This document shows, piece by piece, positions 62,072 to 64,000 of a stretch of 64,000 nucleotides of DNA; position 1 is the stretch's first letter, and each line of letters begins with the position of its first letter. Below the pieces are notes generated by a model. It was not told the DNA's origin. It worked only from the letters and a program-made list of their open reading frames with translations, and did not search any database. The translations under genes and the position numbers were made by a program. Source of the DNA: Hyaloraphidium curvatum (taxonomy: Eukaryota; Monoblepharomycota; Hyaloraphidiomycetes; Hyaloraphidiales; Hyaloraphidiaceae); assembly GCA_025558095.1 (NCBI GenBank), contig JAIVFI010000036.1, positions 1-64,000 on the forward strand, given 5' to 3'.

Positions 62072-64000
62072 ATGGCCCGCCGCGCCGTCCTCACCGCCGC
62101 CGTCGCGCTCGCGGCCCTCGCCGTCCTCTGCACCGTCGGGCGGGCGACGGCCTCCCCCCGCCGCCCCCTTCCGCCCACCCACGTGGCCGATCAGGAGAGG
62201 CTCAACAAGCGCCGCGGCGCGGCCCTCGGGCCCCGCGCGCCCGCGCCCAGGCCCGACAGGGGTCAGGGCGGCGCCGGCGCCCCGCCGGCCATCTACGGCG
62301 GCACGAACGTAGACTCTGTCGACAAGTACCCGTTTTTTGTGTCGCTCTACGCGGACCTTGGCGAGGTCGACGATGGCGGGAATCCCGTGCTTCAATTGTT
62401 TTGCGGCGGCACGCTGATACAGCCCCGCGTCGCCCTGACGGCCGGTAGGGCTCGCAACGGCCCGGTGCACCGCATCGCGTCCTCATGCTTCGGCAGCCCA
62501 CTGTGTCGACTTCTGGGAATCCGCAGGTGTCATCCGTAGCGTCGTTCAAGTCGGCCGCGTCAATAGGACCAAGACCGTCCAAGAGGAGGGCGCTTGGGAG
62601 TTCAACGTCACCAGCGTCGACATCCATCCCGATTACGGCCAGGGGGGCTTTAAGACCAACGACGTCGCCCTCTTGTACCTTTCCGAACCCACCATCAGCG
62701 GCTCTGGGAGCCTCGCGACTGTCGCCATTAGCTATTCGGAAGACGACCCGGCACCCAACACGACCACCACGGCGATTGGCTTCGGTATGGCGAACACCAC
62801 CGCCAACGGCTTTTTCGAGTCCCCAGCAGTTGGGTTTCCCATGGTGCGTCGTCCCTGACCTGCAACGAACTGTCCCGAGTCAAAGATATCCGCTCGTCTA
62901 CAGATCCTGCAGGAGGTCAATTTGACGGCAAGATCGAACGATGACTGCATCACGAACTTCTTCCAGTTCTACATCCCACAAAACATGCTTTGGACAGCGG
63001 AAAATCACCACCCCAGCTACCTCTGCGCCGGTGATCCCCCCAAGGACACATGCCAGGGCGACTCGGGCGGCCCTTTGCTGCAGTACTCGGACAGCGGGGT
63101 GCTTGAACAGGTCGGAATCACGAGCTGGGGTCCCACGTGCGGCCTGACGTACACTGTCTACTCGCGGCTGTCCTACCTGCGGCCGTGGATCGAGTTTTCC
63201 CTGAGCGTCGCAAACGGCTCCGTGACCGCGACGACGCAGACCACCGCCACGACGACGTCCTCGGCATCCAGGACGCCCTCGGTGAGGCTGCTTCTTGTTC
63301 GCCATCCTGTCCCGCTGACCACGCTTCCGTCTCAAGGCCACCTCCACGACGTCGCCCACCGAAACCAGGACCTGGGTATGGCTGCTTCTTGTTCGCCGGC
63401 CTCCCCTGCTGACCCAGCTTCCGTCTCGAGGCCACCGCCACGCCAGACCCGGGAGTCGCGCGCTACTGCTCAGTCGTGGATGCGGATGTGTTCTCGTCCG
63501 AGCCCCGTTACTTCGTGCTTCTTGTTGAGAACACCGACCCGGTCGGCGGTGTGAGGAACGTGGAGCTCTACTTCGACACGCCTTCCCTGCCCTCGGCAGA
63601 CGTGGGGATATTCAGCAACCGCTCCATCGTCGCGGGGTTTCCCGAGGGGTTTCTCTTCCGGTCGGCACCGGCCAACGGCTGCGGAGCTCGCCCCGCCAGC
63701 GAGCCCCTGGTCTTTACCGACAGCGCGGTTCTCCCCTTCGTCACCGACATGGTCATTAACTTGGTCAATGACTTGGGCCTGACTGTCGATGAAGCATGTT
63801 TCGGCGACAGCTACCGTCCCACGAACCCTTTGGCGCTGCTCCTTCCTGACCGGGCGAGCGGTGCAGTCGGCACTTATGTCCTCAGCGTGACGATCAGAGA
63901 CGCCGAGGGTTTCCTGCATCTGAACTCGTGGTGCATCTCGTTCGGCCCGTTCGTGCCGGGAACCTCGGCTATGCTCCCCACCATCACGGAGACGGTCACG
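62072..64000 (+). CDS. Secreted trypsin-like (S1) serine protease with C-terminal extension, 3' end beyond window
   Basis: Five exons visible: 62072-62444, 62497-62843, 62904-63281, 63337-63375, 63431 to the window edge; 569 codons so far. The signal peptide is VLTAAVALAALAVLCTVGRA. A propeptide with KR (residues 50-51) precedes AIYGGTNVDSVDKYPFFVSL, the S1 start. Catalytic His is in LTAAHC (restored by splicing), Asp in TNDVALLYL and Ser in CQGDSGGPLL. GITSWGPTCGLTYTVYSRLS completes the domain. A Thr-rich linker (TATTQTTATTTSS) leads to a second domain with YFVLLVENTDPVGGVRNVEL and GTYVLSVTIRD...LNSWCISFG, similar in outline to the P-like domain of the gene at 20036. The frame is open at 64000. 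Confidence 0.85.
63282..63430 (+). repeat. Tandem intron plus mini-exon duplication in the protease gene
   Basis: Introns 63282-63336 and 63376-63430 are both 55 bp and nearly alike. They share GGCTGCTTCTTGTTCGCC near the donor, GCTGACC at the branch and GCTTCCGTCTC before the acceptor. The exon between (39 bp) and the start of the next both begin GCCACC and encode Thr/Pro-rich sequence. All junctions are phase 0. The pattern is what a tandem duplication of an exon-intron unit would leave. Confidence 0.8.

Noticed and set aside
1-64000. tRNA, rRNA, transposase or reverse-transcriptase genes
   Set aside because: I looked for box A/B patterns, conserved rRNA words and DDE or RT motifs (YxDD) and saw none that I could support by eye.

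Overview
The window is GC-rich nuclear DNA from an intron-bearing eukaryote, most likely a fungus. The evidence is a chitin-deacetylase-type NodB enzyme with an EGF-like tail, an Adp1-like ABCG transporter, a polyamine/drug-type MFS carrier, F-box, RING and MYND proteins, and many short introns. I could place about 55 introns, nearly all 43-120 bp, with CTGAC/CTAAC-type branch sites and AG acceptors. The very high GC and the short introns would fit an early-diverging (zoosporic) fungus such as Hyaloraphidium; that placement is inference.

Layout, left to right. At 0-9 kb are an edge-truncated disordered protein (-), a TPT/nucleotide-sugar transporter (+), a divergent alpha/beta-hydrolase / GFO-IDH oxidoreductase pair sharing a 79-bp promoter, a small unknown protein and a membrane RING-H2 protein. 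At 9.5-18.6 kb the minus strand carries two tandem secreted proteins with Lys/Arg/Thr tails, an SDR, a phytanoyl-CoA-dioxygenase-like enzyme and two tandem kinases whose DFG is DFA. At 18.6-24.4 kb are a relic and a decayed copy of a multi-spanning membrane family, flanking a secreted protein with SdrD-like and P-like domains and tandemly duplicated polyproline exons. At 24.7-32.6 kb are the ABCG transporter, a Nudix-like protein, a broken MYND gene and a mucin-like surface protein with a 21-bp minisatellite. At 32.8-44.1 kb are a serine-beta-lactamase-like hydrolase, a second, near-identical phytanoyl dioxygenase, an MFS carrier, an SDR, a frameshifted member of the membrane family and a large low-complexity zinc-finger protein.

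From 44.1 to 47.6 kb I see no gene. The stretch 44.68-46.72 kb holds an array in which GGCGCC recurs at about 67-bp steps, often 12-24 bp after a GC-rich hairpin. At 47.6-64 kb are the deacetylase, two better-preserved membrane-family members, two SDRs, a broken MYND gene, F-box-like proteins, a SPRY protein, and a secreted trypsin-like protease that runs off the right edge.

Three things look least like known biology. (1) A family of about 7-TM proteins carries a HDPxDxLCPCPxxC motif and a C-terminal NVCP-type end; five loci are here in different states of decay. (2) Two unrelated genes each carry tandem copies of intron plus mini-exon. (3) The hairpin-GGCGCC array. Several genes show apparent single-base frameshifts, many with the same sign, so assembly error must be separated from true decay.

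All exon models were built by eye from frame continuity, splice motifs and, where available, comparison between paralogs inside the window. No database search was run.
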